Part shown: positions 1 through 9,500 of the stretch, in pieces
How the letters are laid out: each line of letters starts with the position of its first letter
Numbering within the stretch: the first letter of the stretch is position 1
DNA from: Chitinophaga oryzae
Lineage (GTDB): Bacteria > Bacteroidota > Bacteroidia > Chitinophagales > Chitinophagaceae
Direction of reading: 5' to 3'
Length of the DNA: 64,000 bases
NCBI RefSeq assembly: GCF_012516375.2
Contig: NZ_CP051204.2
Span: 868,001-932,000, forward strand
Made by a program: the position numbers and the translations under genes
Notes under the pieces: model-generated
Database searches by the model: none
Seen by the model: the letters and a program-made list of their open reading frames with translations, nothing else
Told to the model about the DNA's origin: nothing

Positions 1-378
1 GGCGGTGTCCAGGAATGAGGTGTAGTAGTCTGCGATCTGTTGCTCTTCAGTGCCTTTTTTCAGGTCAGTTTTGCTGGTGAGTTCAGCGATGATGCTTTTG
101 AGGCGAACTTCCTTGTTCTGTTTGTCGAGGATACCAAAGGCGCCCCAGCGGCTTTCAGTAGACGGGATAGGATTGTTCTTCTTCCAGCCTCCGTTAACGT
201 AATTGTCGAAATCATCGCAGGCTTTGTAGGCAGTGTCGATGTCGGCGAGGTTAAAGGCCGGGACTTTGGCTGTGTCGGTGGATGCCTCCTGGTGTTGCTG
301 CGTGGAACCGGAGTTACAGGCTGCGAAGGTGACCATGGCAGCCAGTAACGGTAGTTTTACCGCATTGTTTTTCTTCAT
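1..378 (-). CDS. M13 family zinc metallopeptidase, N-terminal part (runs off the window)
   Basis: The reverse strand from an ATG at 378 reads as a lipoprotein signal (basic MKKN, hydrophobic stretch, lipobox TFAAC with Cys near residue 26) followed by a Ser/Thr/Gln-rich linker. It then matches the start of a neprilysin/PepO-type M13 peptidase: a DDFDNYVNGGW segment followed by IPSTESRWGAF, the characteristic N-terminal block of the family. The catalytic HExxH and downstream Glu lie beyond the window edge, so activity cannot be confirmed. Family members are periplasmic or surface endopeptidases acting on oligopeptides. About 126 residues are visible of a family length near 670. The identification rests on the N-terminal block only. 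Confidence 0.8.
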   Translation of the reverse strand, partial: MKKNNAVKLPLLAAMVTFAACNSGSTQQHQEASTDTAKVPAFNLADIDTAYKACDDFDNYVNGGWKKNNPIPSTESRWGAFGILDKQNKEVRLKSIIAELTSKTDLKKGTEEQQIADYYTSFLDTA

Positions 379-546
379 ATGTAAAACAGGTTTAGTGTTT
401 AAAGTTATGGAAAAGCGGGCAGCAAAAAACAGGGCTTTTGTATGAGCGGCAAGGTTTATGTAAAGTATTGCTAGATAAGAAGCCTGATTTTCTCTCTAAA
501 ATAGGTAGGAATTAGGTAGGTTTGTGTCGTTTAAAAAAGCTTTTTG

Positions 547-1023
547 ATGAGTTTGATGTTTAAATTATACAGGATTTTCACCGCCCTTGCCTTGATGATA
601 ACAGGTCTTTTTACTTTTCTGGGTGTGTTTATGGTCATCTCTGCCGGCTTCAACCCTATGATGCTGGTGTCTGTCATGATCTGGGGCGCCTGTTTTATAC
701 ATAGTGTTTTATCATTATATCTTCAGCGTAGCCTCCTGTTGCCCGAGATTCCCTTAAAGGAGAATACGCCCAGCGGCATCCGGATCATGGGGGTGATCAC
801 CCTGCTTTTCGGCGCGCTGCTGTTTTTGCTGGGCGTAGGCCTGCTGGCATTGCCACCGGAAGTGAAGAAAGATGTGGTACAGCAATTGGGGGCTGATAAT
901 CCGGCTATATTGACGCCGATGAGTATTATGTTCCTGCTCATCAGCTTTATCCTGACATTCAATGCCAACCTTTCTTTCCGTTTCCTGCGGGAATGGACAC
1001 GACGGAACGAAGGAAAGCAGTAA
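547..1023 (+). CDS. Small hydrophobic membrane protein, function unknown
   Basis: This protein of about 158 residues has four strongly hydrophobic stretches, roughly residues 7-30, 35-52, 77-97 and 119-135, and a basic C-terminus, so it is probably a four-helix inner-membrane protein. I recognise no family. The start could be the ATG at 547 or the one at 556; both give the same first membrane segment. The globin gene starts 12 bases after its stop, so the two are probably co-transcribed, but that does not give a function. Confidence 0.7.
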   Translation: MSLMFKLYRIFTALALMITGLFTFLGVFMVISAGFNPMMLVSVMIWGACFIHSVLSLYLQRSLLLPEIPLKENTPSGIRIMGVITLLFGALLFLLGVGLLALPPEVKKDVVQQLGADNPAILTPMSIMFLLISFILTFNANLSFRFLREWTRRNEGKQ

Positions 1024-1035
1024 ACGACCATAGTG

Positions 1036-1425
1036 ATGGAAAAGAAGCAGATAACCAGCAGAGCGGATATCCAGTTGCTGGTAGACCGCTTTTATGAGAA
1101 AGTGAAAGTGGACGATGTTATCGGCTATATCTTTCAGGACGTCGCCCGGGTGGACTGGGACAAACATCTGCCCATTATGTACGACTTCTGGGAGCAGCTG
1201 TTGCTGGACAGCAACCGTTACGGCAGAAACACCATGGCGCCGCATTTCGCGGTAAACCAGCAAGTGCCGCTTCAACCGGCTCATTTTGACCGCTGGATCT
1301 CTCTGTTTGAAACGACGGTGAATGAGCTGTTTAACGGTGAAAAAGCGGAACTGGCCATCAGCCGCGCCCGCTCTATCAAAGACATCATGCAGTTCAAAAT
1401 GCAGCAGATCAATCAATCCAAATAA
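1036..1425 (+). CDS. Group III truncated haemoglobin
   Basis: This 129-residue protein has the group III truncated globin pattern: an N-terminal helix with LVDRFYEKV, the HLPIMYDFWEQLLL block (Trp in the E/F region), YGRNTMAPHF, then PAHFDRWISLF, which carries the proximal histidine. Family members bind haem and are linked to oxygen or nitric oxide chemistry in the cytoplasm. The physiological role here is not shown by the sequence. The ATG at 1036 follows an in-frame GTG directly and is preferred. The rarA gene begins 22 bases downstream on the same strand. Confidence 0.85.
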   Translation: MEKKQITSRADIQLLVDRFYEKVKVDDVIGYIFQDVARVDWDKHLPIMYDFWEQLLLDSNRYGRNTMAPHFAVNQQVPLQPAHFDRWISLFETTVNELFNGEKAELAISRARSIKDIMQFKMQQINQSK

Positions 1426-1447
1426 TCATCCTGTAGAATAAAAGTGT

Positions 1448-2704
1448 ATGCAACCATTAGCAGAACGGTTAAGACCTGTGACGTTAGACGAACTGGTGGG
1501 GCAGGAACATCTTACCGGAAAAGACAGTATCCTCAGAAAAGCCATTGAGCAGGGAAAAATACCTTCCATGATCCTGTGGGGGCCTCCCGGCGTAGGTAAA
1601 ACCACCATCGCCAATATTATCGCACATACCCTTCAGGTCCCGTTTTATACGCTGAGCGCCATTTCAGCCGGCGTAAAGGAAGTAAGGGAAGTGATAGAAA
1701 TGGCGCGGCGCCAGCGGCATGCCGTGCTCTTCATCGATGAGATCCACCGCTTCAACAAATCCCAGCAGGATGCGCTGCTGGGGGCCGTGGAGAAAGGCAT
1801 CGTCACGCTCATCGGCGCTACTACCGAAAACCCTTCCTTTGAAGTAAATGCGGCGGTTTTATCGCGCAGCCAGGTATATGTACTGCGGCCACTGGGCAAC
1901 GACCAGTTGATGCAGCTGCTGCATCAGGCCATGGAGCGCGACGAATGGCTGAAAACAAAAAACATTGAATTAAAGGAAACAGCTGCGCTGTTTAATATCT
2001 CCGGCGGCGATGCCCGCAAACTGCTCAACCTGTTTGAGCTGGTGGTGAGCACCCTGCAGGAAGACCCTATTGTTATCACCGATCAGAAAGTGATGGACAT
2101 CGCACAGCAGCGTGTAGCCATCTACGATAAAACGGGCGAGCAACACTATGATATTATCTCTGCTTTCATCAAGAGCATCCGGGGCAGCGATCCCAATGCG
2201 GCCGTGTACTACCTGGCGCGTATGATAGAGGGAGGTGAAGATGTGAAATTTATTGCGCGCCGTTTGGTGATACTGGCCTCCGAAGACATTGGCAATGCCA
2301 ACCCCAATGCGTTGCTACTGGCCACCAGCTGCTTCCAGGCGGTGAACCTGATCGGCTATCCTGAGTCGAGGATCATCCTGTCGCAATGTGTGACCTATCT
2401 GGCTTCCTCTGCCAAGAGCAATGCGTCTTACATGGCGATCAACGCAGCGCAGTCACTGGTAGCAAAAACCGGCGACCTGCCGGTGCCCATGCATATCCGC
2501 AACGCCCCTACGAAAATGATGAAGGAAATGGATTATGGCAAAGGGTACGCTTATGCACATGACTATGACAACAATTTCGTGGTGCAGGAATTTCTGCCGG
2601 ATGCCATCAAAGGCACCAAGCTGTATGATCCGGGAAAAAACGCGCGGGAAGACGAGCTGCGGCGGCACCTGAAGCAGTTGTGGAAAGATAAATACAATTA
2701 TTAA
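1448..2704 (+). CDS. rarA: Replication-associated recombination protein A (RarA/MgsA AAA+ ATPase)
   Basis: This 418-residue protein is colinear with RarA/MgsA/WRNIP1. Residues 45-52 are the Walker A motif GPPGVGKT, residues 95-100 the Walker B (FIDEIH), followed by sensor 1 in IGATTENPSF and the C-terminal MgsA tetramerisation region (GSDPNAAVYYLARM, EDIGNANP). The protein is a clamp-loader-like ATPase acting at stalled replication forks and on single-stranded ends. It is full length. Its TAA stop (2702-2704) lies at the outer edge of an inverted repeat that fills the gap to the convergent pbpC gene. Confidence 0.95.
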   Translation: MQPLAERLRPVTLDELVGQEHLTGKDSILRKAIEQGKIPSMILWGPPGVGKTTIANIIAHTLQVPFYTLSAISAGVKEVREVIEMARRQRHAVLFIDEIHRFNKSQQDALLGAVEKGIVTLIGATTENPSFEVNAAVLSRSQVYVLRPLGNDQLMQLLHQAMERDEWLKTKNIELKETAALFNISGGDARKLLNLFELVVSTLQEDPIVITDQKVMDIAQQRVAIYDKTGEQHYDIISAFIKSIRGSDPNAAVYYLARMIEGGEDVKFIARRLVILASEDIGNANPNALLLATSCFQAVNLIGYPESRIILSQCVTYLASSAKSNASYMAINAAQSLVAKTGDLPVPMHIRNAPTKMMKEMDYGKGYAYAHDYDNNFVVQEFLPDAIKGTKLYDPGKNAREDELRRHLKQLWKDKYNY

Positions 2705-2806
2705 TTACGAATTACGAATTGAGGGTTCTCTTTTGGAAAGGTTACTAAATAACCGCTTTATAAGGGCACCCTCAATTCGTAATTCGTAATCCGTAATTCG
2801 TAATTG
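2703..2806. repeat. ATTACGAA-type inverted repeat, copy A
   Basis: Between the convergent rarA and pbpC genes lie two arms of tandem 8-bp units: two units on the left, then GAGGG; on the right CCCTC followed by four units, one of them the variant ATCCGTAA. The 55-base interior contains a small hairpin centred on GGTTACTAAATAACC. Read on the reverse strand, the interior closely matches that of copy B at 14439-14556, so this is a dispersed element and not just a chance terminator. It may still end transcription from both sides. The rarA stop codon sits at its edge. Confidence 0.85.
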
Positions 2807-2807
2807 A

Positions 2808-5204
2808 CTACTCTTTTTCTTTTTCCAGTATTTCAAAAGTTTGTTCAATCCTTTCTCCGTTTTCATCCACCAGGGTGATGGTATGTTTACCTGCCGGCGG
2901 ATGTAGCGCCATCTGATGGAATTCCACTGTTTCACCGATGAAATTGTTATCGAGGTGCCAGAATATTTTAGCGGTACTGTTGCGATGCGTGGCCGTGAAG
3001 ATCGTCTGTCCGGGTTGTCCGTTCAGTTCTGTTGGCACAAAGATGCGGGCGTTGGGCCGCGGGTAGATCAGTTCTATCGGTGCCCGGTCCTGTCCCAGTG
3101 AAGCGATGCAGTCCGGTTTATAAGGTGGCAGCGGCGCATAATAGTTTTTGCTGCGGTAGTAGAATTCCTGCGACGGCGGCAGGATGAACCACGGTTTATG
3201 CTGCATGAATTGTGGTGATTCGCAGCTTTCCGTTACCCGCCATTGGCCGGTGCGGTCCAGGTGTATCAGCTGGTGATAGGGACATACGCCTGAGCGGATA
3301 CCGGCGGCCGGCACGTAAATGGAATCTTTTTCATCGCACAGATCGTTGGCGCGGTAGCCGCTTTTGCGGCACACTTCTACTTTCCGGAGGTGGGCGGTGG
3401 GCGTGGTAAACCAGCTGCCGGTGCGTAACAGCCTGAATACATCGAAGAGGATGGGCGCTGCTGTGGACACGCCGATGAGGCCGGGGCGGCCTTCTCCGTC
3501 TGCATTACCGACCCATACGCCGACTACGTATTTAGGAGTGACACCGATGGCCCATCCGTCGCGGAAGCCGAAGCTGGTACCTGTTTTCCAGGCGATGCGT
3601 TGTGTAGAAGAGAACTGCTGCCACAGCAGCTCTTCGCCGGGGCGCATTACTTCTGTCATTGCTTCAAAGGTGTACCAGATGGAGCCGGCGTCCAGTATGC
3701 CATCTTTGCTCAATCCGTATTGTGAAGGACGTTGTATGTCTGACCGGTAGTTAGGCGGATGGATGTCGTCCATATCGTATTTGCCATGGTATTGATCGAG
3801 ATGAACGAGTGTACGGGCCATGCTGGCGTACATGCCGCACATCTCCCAGAGCGTGGTTTCCCCGCCGCCGAGGATCAGCGACAGGCCGTAGTGATCGGCC
3901 GGTTTGGTGAGCGTGGTGATGCCCATTTTCTGCAGCAGCGTGTGGAAGCGCTCATAGCGGTACATCTGCAGCATGCGCACCGCGGGGATGTTGAGCGACC
4001 GCGCCAGTGCACGGGAAGCAGGCACGGCGCCATCGTAGCCGAGGTCGAAGTTCTGCGGCGAGTAGCCGGCTATCTGTGTGGGAATGTCCGGTATCAGGGT
4101 GTTGGGCAGTATCAGTCCGTCGTTGAGCATGGCTGCGTACAGCACCGGTTTGAGCGTGCTGCCGGGACTTCTTCTGGCTTGTATGATGTCTACATGGCTT
4201 TCCAGTTCGGGATTGGCCGGGTTGTATATGTTGCCCACATAAGCGAGCGTGTTGCCTGTTTCCACATCCAGCACCAGTACGGCGGCGTTGTTGATGCCGT
4301 TGGCCTTGTAGGCATGGTGGTATCTCTCTGCGATGGCCGTGACGTTTTTCTGCAACGCGGCTTCCACTGTGCTTTTAATGCGGGTGGGACCATCAGACTT
4401 TTGCTGCTGATAGTCGAGCCGGAAGCGGTCCAGCAGGTGCGGTGCATCTTGCGGCAATGCCAGCGGTTGCGCCGGCAGCGGTTCCAGTTTGGCCAGCTGG
4501 CAGGTGATACTGTCAATGGTTTCGTTGCGCCATAGCCTGTCCAGCAGCTGATTCCGTTTGTGGAGCAGCGTGTTCCGGTTGCGGCCGGGATGCACCAGCG
4601 CGGGACTGTTGGGCAGTACCGCCAGTGCCGCCATTTCCCCCCATGAGAGCTGGTCGGCCTTACGGCCGTAATAGCGCCAGGAAGCGGCTTCCAGCCCTAC
4701 CACGTTGCCGCCGAACGGTGCGTTGGCAGCGTACAGGGCGATGATTTTCTTTTTAGAGGCTGCAAACTCGAGGCGGGTGGCGAGTACGGCTTCCACCATT
4801 TTCTGCCAGAAAGTTCGGGGCTGATTACGGGAGATACGGATGACCTGCATGGTGAGGGTGCTGCCGCCGCTGACGACTTTCTTGCCGCGCAGGTTTTGCC
4901 GGATGGCACGGCTTACTGCCAATGGATCTATTCCCCAGTGATAATAAAACCGTTTATCCTCGTAAGCAACGATACATTTTGCAAATTTCTCCGGCACGTG
5001 CGGGTTGTAGGGAAAGCGCCATTGTCCGTCGGGCGCGATACCGGCGTTGAGCAAGTCGCCGTTTACATCTTCCAATACAAAAGAGGTCGGGCTGGTAAAC
5101 AGTTGGCGGGGCAAACAAAAATAGTAGGCAATCAGTAATACACCGGCAGCGGTAAGCCACCATTTTCTTTTTTTACACCATTGCCTGAAGCGTTGAAATT
5201 TCAT
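2808..5204 (-). CDS. pbpC: Penicillin-binding protein 1C (bifunctional glycosyltransferase/transpeptidase)
   Basis: From the ATG at 5204 the protein has 798 residues, close to the PBP1C norm of about 770. An inner-membrane anchor lies at residues 15-30. The GT51 domain carries the catalytic-Glu motif EDKRFYYH (82-89) and GGSTLTMQ (113-120). The transpeptidase domain carries SPGSTLK (nucleophile S349), SLN (403-405) and KTGT (540-543). A C-terminal BiPBP_C beta domain follows. The enzyme polymerises and may cross-link peptidoglycan on the periplasmic face. The frame stays open for 93 more codons upstream, but that extension lacks homology, precedes the anchor and overlaps the divergent DUF1016 gene, so I reject it. 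The alpha-2-macroglobulin gene, its usual partner, lies upstream on the same strand beyond the DUF1016 gene. Confidence 0.93.
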   Translation of the reverse strand: MKFQRFRQWCKKRKWWLTAAGVLLIAYYFCLPRQLFTSPTSFVLEDVNGDLLNAGIAPDGQWRFPYNPHVPEKFAKCIVAYEDKRFYYHWGIDPLAVSRAIRQNLRGKKVVSGGSTLTMQVIRISRNQPRTFWQKMVEAVLATRLEFAASKKKIIALYAANAPFGGNVVGLEAASWRYYGRKADQLSWGEMAALAVLPNSPALVHPGRNRNTLLHKRNQLLDRLWRNETIDSITCQLAKLEPLPAQPLALPQDAPHLLDRFRLDYQQQKSDGPTRIKSTVEAALQKNVTAIAERYHHAYKANGINNAAVLVLDVETGNTLAYVGNIYNPANPELESHVDIIQARRSPGSTLKPVLYAAMLNDGLILPNTLIPDIPTQIAGYSPQNFDLGYDGAVPASRALARSLNIPAVRMLQMYRYERFHTLLQKMGITTLTKPADHYGLSLILGGGETTLWEMCGMYASMARTLVHLDQYHGKYDMDDIHPPNYRSDIQRPSQYGLSKDGILDAGSIWYTFEAMTEVMRPGEELLWQQFSSTQRIAWKTGTSFGFRDGWAIGVTPKYVVGVWVGNADGEGRPGLIGVSTAAPILFDVFRLLRTGSWFTTPTAHLRKVEVCRKSGYRANDLCDEKDSIYVPAAGIRSGVCPYHQLIHLDRTGQWRVTESCESPQFMQHKPWFILPPSQEFYYRSKNYYAPLPPYKPDCIASLGQDRAPIELIYPRPNARIFVPTELNGQPGQTIFTATHRNSTAKIFWHLDNNFIGETVEFHQMALHPPAGKHTITLVDENGERIEQTFEILEKEKE

Positions 5205-5397
5205 CCGAGTTACACGTATTGTCGTTGGGGTTAATGTTTTGCGGCGTTCAAGTTTGTTCATTTTGATCGGTTCGAATTCATTTGCGCTGATCCGTTCATT
5301 ATCACCTGCAAAATGAACAGGAGATTGTGTTTCCGGATACTTAAATTCGAAGTTTCTTTTTGCAAACCATATCCAATTAACCCGAAAAATCTTTTCT

Positions 5398-6450
5398 ATG
5401 ACGGAGCAATTTACGGAAATAGTGACGCTTATTAAGCGGTCGCAGTATAACACGCAAAAAAATGTAAATATTGAAATGATCAATCTTTACTGGCAGGTGG
5501 GAGAATATATACATAAGAAGATAACAAATGCGAGTTGGGGAGAAGGAATGATTCAGGAACTGGCGTATTACATTGCCAAAATGCATCCTGAGTTAAAAGG
5601 GTTCAAACATCGTGGTCTCTATAAAATGGTTCGATTTTATACGTTTTATTTATCATATGTTGAAAATTCATCTATAAAAGTGCTTGAAAAACAACAAGAA
5701 ATTGTGCCATCACTGATGGCACAATTTACAGATATTCGTAATACGATACTGGTGCAAGTTACCTGGACGCATCATTTAGCTTTGATGACTACAAAATCCC
5801 GGGAAGAGTGTGAATTTTATCTCCGTTTGTGCGTACAGGAAAATTACTCTGTCCGCGAATTGGAAAGACAGATTAAAAGCTGCCTGTACGAGCGAGTGAA
5901 GTTAGGAGAGCACCAGTCACCGGTATCAGGCACCAATATTAAAGGTGATGAAAGCATTCTCTTTAGAGATAAATATGTGTTTGAATTTTTGAATCTCCCG
6001 GAAAACCATAGTGAGAAAGACTTGCAACACGCGCTCATCAGTAAAATCAAAGACTTTATCCTTGAGTTAGGAGATGGCTTTATTTTCATCGGGGAAGAAT
6101 ATCGGGTAACGGTCGGAGGCACGGACTTTTATATTGATCTCTTATTTTTCCATCGTGACCTGCAGTGCCTCGTGGCCTTTGAATTAAAAACGACCGACTT
6201 CATGCCGGAATATCTGGGTAAGCTGAATTTTTACCTGGAAGCCCTGGACAGAAAAGTAAAGAGAAAACATGAAAGGCCCAGCGTAGGAATTTTATTATGC
6301 AGGGACCAAAACAAGGAAGTGGTAGAGTATGCTATGAACCGAAATTTGTCGCCCACGATCATTTCGGAATACCAGACTTTTTTGCCGGACAAGAAGATAT
6401 TGGAGCAAAAAATGCATGAATTGTTCGAGCAAAGCGCTGAAAAGCAATAA
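5398..6450 (+). CDS. DUF1016 / YhcG-family PDDEXK nuclease domain protein
   Basis: This 350-residue protein has the two-part YhcG architecture. The N-terminal DUF1016 domain (about 1-165) contains INLYWQVGEYI, WGEGMIQEL and the VRELERQI block. The C-terminal PDDEXK-like nuclease domain has FYIDLLFFHRDL and FELKTTDF, giving the D...ExK pattern, followed by NFYLEALD. Biochemical roles are poorly known; a nuclease fold is established for the family. The gene runs opposite to both neighbours and separates two genes that are usually adjacent. A 29-bp perfect palindrome lies within it (5699-5727, coding for EIVPSLMAQF) and a matching one follows its stop (6452-6480). Codon usage looks more A/T-rich than its neighbours, which suggests later acquisition. 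Confidence 0.88.
   Translation: MTEQFTEIVTLIKRSQYNTQKNVNIEMINLYWQVGEYIHKKITNASWGEGMIQELAYYIAKMHPELKGFKHRGLYKMVRFYTFYLSYVENSSIKVLEKQQEIVPSLMAQFTDIRNTILVQVTWTHHLALMTTKSREECEFYLRLCVQENYSVRELERQIKSCLYERVKLGEHQSPVSGTNIKGDESILFRDKYVFEFLNLPENHSEKDLQHALISKIKDFILELGDGFIFIGEEYRVTVGGTDFYIDLLFFHRDLQCLVAFELKTTDFMPEYLGKLNFYLEALDRKVKRKHERPSVGILLCRDQNKEVVEYAMNRNLSPTIISEYQTFLPDKKILEQKMHELFEQSAEKQ
5699..5727. repeat. 29-bp perfect palindrome inside the DUF1016 gene
   Basis: The left arm AAATTGTGCCATCA is followed by a central C and by its exact reverse complement TGATGGCACAATTT. It lies in frame in the DUF1016 coding sequence, in a segment just before the conserved W-x-H-H region. The centre CATCACTGATG is identical to that of the palindrome at 6452-6480. 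Confidence 0.95.
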
Positions 6451-6451
6451 G

Positions 6452-6480
6452 AAATTTTCTCATCACTGATGAGAAAATTT
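6452..6480. repeat. 29-bp perfect palindrome directly after the DUF1016 gene
   Basis: The left arm AAATTTTCTCATCA is followed by a central C and by the exact reverse complement TGATGAGAAAATTT. It begins two bases after the DUF1016 stop codon. Length and centre equal those of the palindrome at 5699-5727; the three differing arm positions are compensated in the opposite arm. It lacks a clear T-run, so it is not an obvious intrinsic terminator. Confidence 0.95.
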
Positions 6481-6503
6481 AAAAAAAATGTAATACCAGT
6501 TGA

Positions 6504-6543
6504 CGTAAAAAAGCGGCCATCTCTTTCAGGAGATGGCCGCTTT
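6504..6543 (-). terminator. Intrinsic terminator of the alpha-2-macroglobulin gene
   Basis: A perfect 13-bp stem (AAGCGGCCATCTC pairing with GAGATGGCCGCTT) with a six-base loop is followed on the reverse strand by a T-run (TTTTTTAC). It lies 21 bases beyond the stop of the alpha-2-macroglobulin gene. The stem could also slow transcription from the DUF1016 side. Confidence 0.85.
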
Positions 6544-6563
6544 GCGTTAAAGAAATATCGGTC

Positions 6564-9500
6564 TTATTTCACTACTTCTACCCATTTACCAGGCACAAAA
6601 GCGTGGATGTTATTGTCATACATCGCTTCGCAGGAAACGGCCGGGAGATAGTATCGTCCCAGGTATGCGGCATTGAGCAACACATTGTAGGTGTGGGTTT
6701 TGTTTTCCTCGATGTTGAAGTAAGTATACACCCTGTCATCGCGTATATCCATGTACGTGAGCGGCGAAGTATGGAAGCTGCTGTCGTTGTCCATAAGGCG
6801 GGTGTTGAGGATTTCCCAGCCTGACGGGAATATCTGTGACAGTGCCATCTGCTCGTAATAGCCGCGTTTACCCGGATTTTTGATCGTGACGGTCGCCATG
6901 AAGTCGCTGCCCTGTTTCAGTGTGGCCGGATCCAGCGGTCTGCCGTCGCGGGTGCTGTAGCGTACCTGGAGGTCCAGTATGTCGGGGTTGTTGCTGGCTA
7001 CCGGTTCCTGTCCGGCTTCCGGCTGTCCGCGCAGGATCAGGCGTACGTACAGTACGTTTTGTCCGTTGTTCTGCACGCTCACGTTACCTTGTGCACCATT
7101 AAAGGTAACAGGCACCTGTGTTACAAATGACTGGCCGTTGACGTTGCCTTTAGCGCCGTTGAGCGTATAGCTCAGGTTCATCTTGCTGCTGCCTTTGTTG
7201 CTGCCGCAGAACTTAGCGATGGCGATCAGCGCATAAGCGGTGGTTTGTGTACTGTACCACTGGTCGTTTTGAGACAGGTGGATAGCGATTTGTTTCACCA
7301 GCTCGTTTGCGCGGTTACGCTGGCCCAGGATCGTGAGTGTTTCAAGGATCATGGCTTTGTCGCGCAGGTCGGAACCGAAGGTGCCTCCGAGTTGGCTGTA
7401 CGGTTTCACTTCCGTGGTCAGGTTTTGTACCAGCGAATTCGCTATTTCCGGCTGGCCTGCCAGTTTGTAAGCGGCTGCCAGCCGCCATTTGGCGGGAGTG
7501 GAAATATATCTGAATTCCTTCAGCCGGTTCATGGCGCCTACTTCGGGCACTTTGGCCAGTGCCAGCAGGTACAGGCGGTAAGCCTGTGTGAGGTCGCCGC
7601 CATAGAAGTTTTGGGTGTTGGGCGCCCAGGTAGTGGCTTTATTACGCTGGTATTTTTTCCACTGGTCCAGCAGGCCCGGTGGCAGCGTATATCCTTTGGC
7701 CTGAGCTTCCAGCAGGAAGTGACCGGCGTAGTTGGTGCCCCATTCGTCGGACTGTGCGTAACCCGGCCAGTAGCTGAGACCGCCATCTGAAGCCTGGAAG
7801 CCTTTGAGCCTGTTGATGCCGGCTTTTACGTTGCGGTCTATCTCTGCCAGCTGGGTTTCTTTCAGGTCCATGAGCTGATTGAGCGTCAGCTGCGGGAATA
7901 CGCCGGAAGTAATTTGTTCGACGCAGCCGTGCGGATAGCTGATCAGGTACTGCAGGCGTTTGCCGAGGTTCAGCGACGGGATGGTGGAAATCTCCAGCAC
8001 GCCGGTATTGGTGCCTGCCATGCCTACAGGACTGAAGGCGGAGCTCCAGTTTTTGCCTGGTTCCAGCGTATATTCGATAACGTTAGTAATCGGCGGGTTG
8101 GGATTACGGACGTCCATTTCGATGGCTTCTTCCGCTTTTTCGGCGCCGCTGCTGGCGGTCACCTTGATTTTTGCGATACCGGTCTGCGGTTTCACTTTTA
8201 CATCGAAGTAAACCATTTGTTCGCCGGGCTGCGGGAACGTTACGGTTTTGGTGCTTTCGCCTACCACTTCCAGCAGCGGGCTGGTACTGATGGTCACATT
8301 GGCGGAGCGGATATTCGGTTCGAGGCCAAACACGGTCACCGGCACCTGTATGGTTTCAGACGGTCCCAGTACACGGGGAGCGGTCGTCAGCAGCATGAGC
8401 GGTTTCTTCACCGCCACGGCTTTTTCCGCAAAACCGTAGGCGCCCTCTTGTCCGGCTACCACCATGGCTTTTACGGAACCGATATACGGCGGCAATTTGA
8501 ATTTATGCGTTTGTTTCTGACCGCCCTTGAGATAGAACGGTCCCATGAATTTCACCACCGGCTTAAAGCGGTTGGCTTTGGCGGCGCCGGCGTTTTTATT
8601 CAGGCCTTCGTCACCACCGATGCTCAGGATACGTTCCAGGTCGGAACCGTAAGCGCCCACTACAAAGTCAAACAGGTCCCACGTTTTCACGCCCAGTGCT
8701 TCGCGGGCATAGAAGGAGCTGTGCGGGTCCGGCGTTTTGAAACGGGTCAGGTCCAGCAGGCCTTCATCCACGATGGCGATGGTGTAAGTCATCGGTTTAC
8801 CGTTGCTTTCACTGATGGTGATATTGGCCTCCGATTCCGGCTTCAGCTTGTCGGCCATGCTGATCACGGGCTTCAGGATGGTGCCCGGATCTTCCACGGT
8901 GATGGGAATGGTGCCATACATGCGGATCGGCAGGTCGTTGATCGTTTGTGCATGTGGCTGCAGCAGGGTAACGTTGACGTATATATTGGGCGTCATGTTC
9001 TTTTCTGCCTTGAAGCGGAACGTGGTTTGTCCCTGCTGGGTACTGATCCAGAAAGTTTTGAGCACCTTGCTGCCGGATTCAATGCTGATCAGGCCTCTGC
9101 CGCCGGCGCTGCTCGGGATGGTGAGGTTAACGTCCTCCCCTGCCTTGTAGTGCTGTTTGTCGGAGGTGAATACCAGCATGGCTGCTTCTGCAGGGTTTTC
9201 TTTCTGCATACGCTCTGCCCATCCCGGCCAGTCGATGTAGACGGACTTACCGGAAGTGTGACCGCTCTGCAGGTCTTTTACACGCACAAGATAACGGCCC
9301 CAGTCAGGCTGGTTGATACGCAGCGACCACTGGCCTTTACCGTTGTTCAGGGTAACGGTTTCCTTGGTCAGGAGCTGGTTGTAGCTGTCCTGCGTGAAGT
9401 TGGAGTATTCAGACTCTCCCTGGTCCCACCACCATCTCCAGCGAACTTTATACAGTTCTACCTGTACTTCGCGGGTGCCGGCGGTGAGGTTGCCCCTGTC

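Noticed and set aside
2705..2935. A 76-codon frame reading through inverted-repeat copy A into pbpC
   Set aside because: Its translation comes from the 8-bp repeat units and from the antisense of pbpC.
5205..5483. A 93-codon upstream extension of pbpC
   Set aside because: It precedes the membrane anchor, has no family similarity and overlaps the start of the divergent DUF1016 gene; the Met at 5204 gives the usual PBP1C start.
8803..8820. A further copy of the CATCACTGATG palindrome centre within the alpha-2-macroglobulin gene
   Set aside because: Only TCACTGATGG is shared and the flanks are not palindromic.
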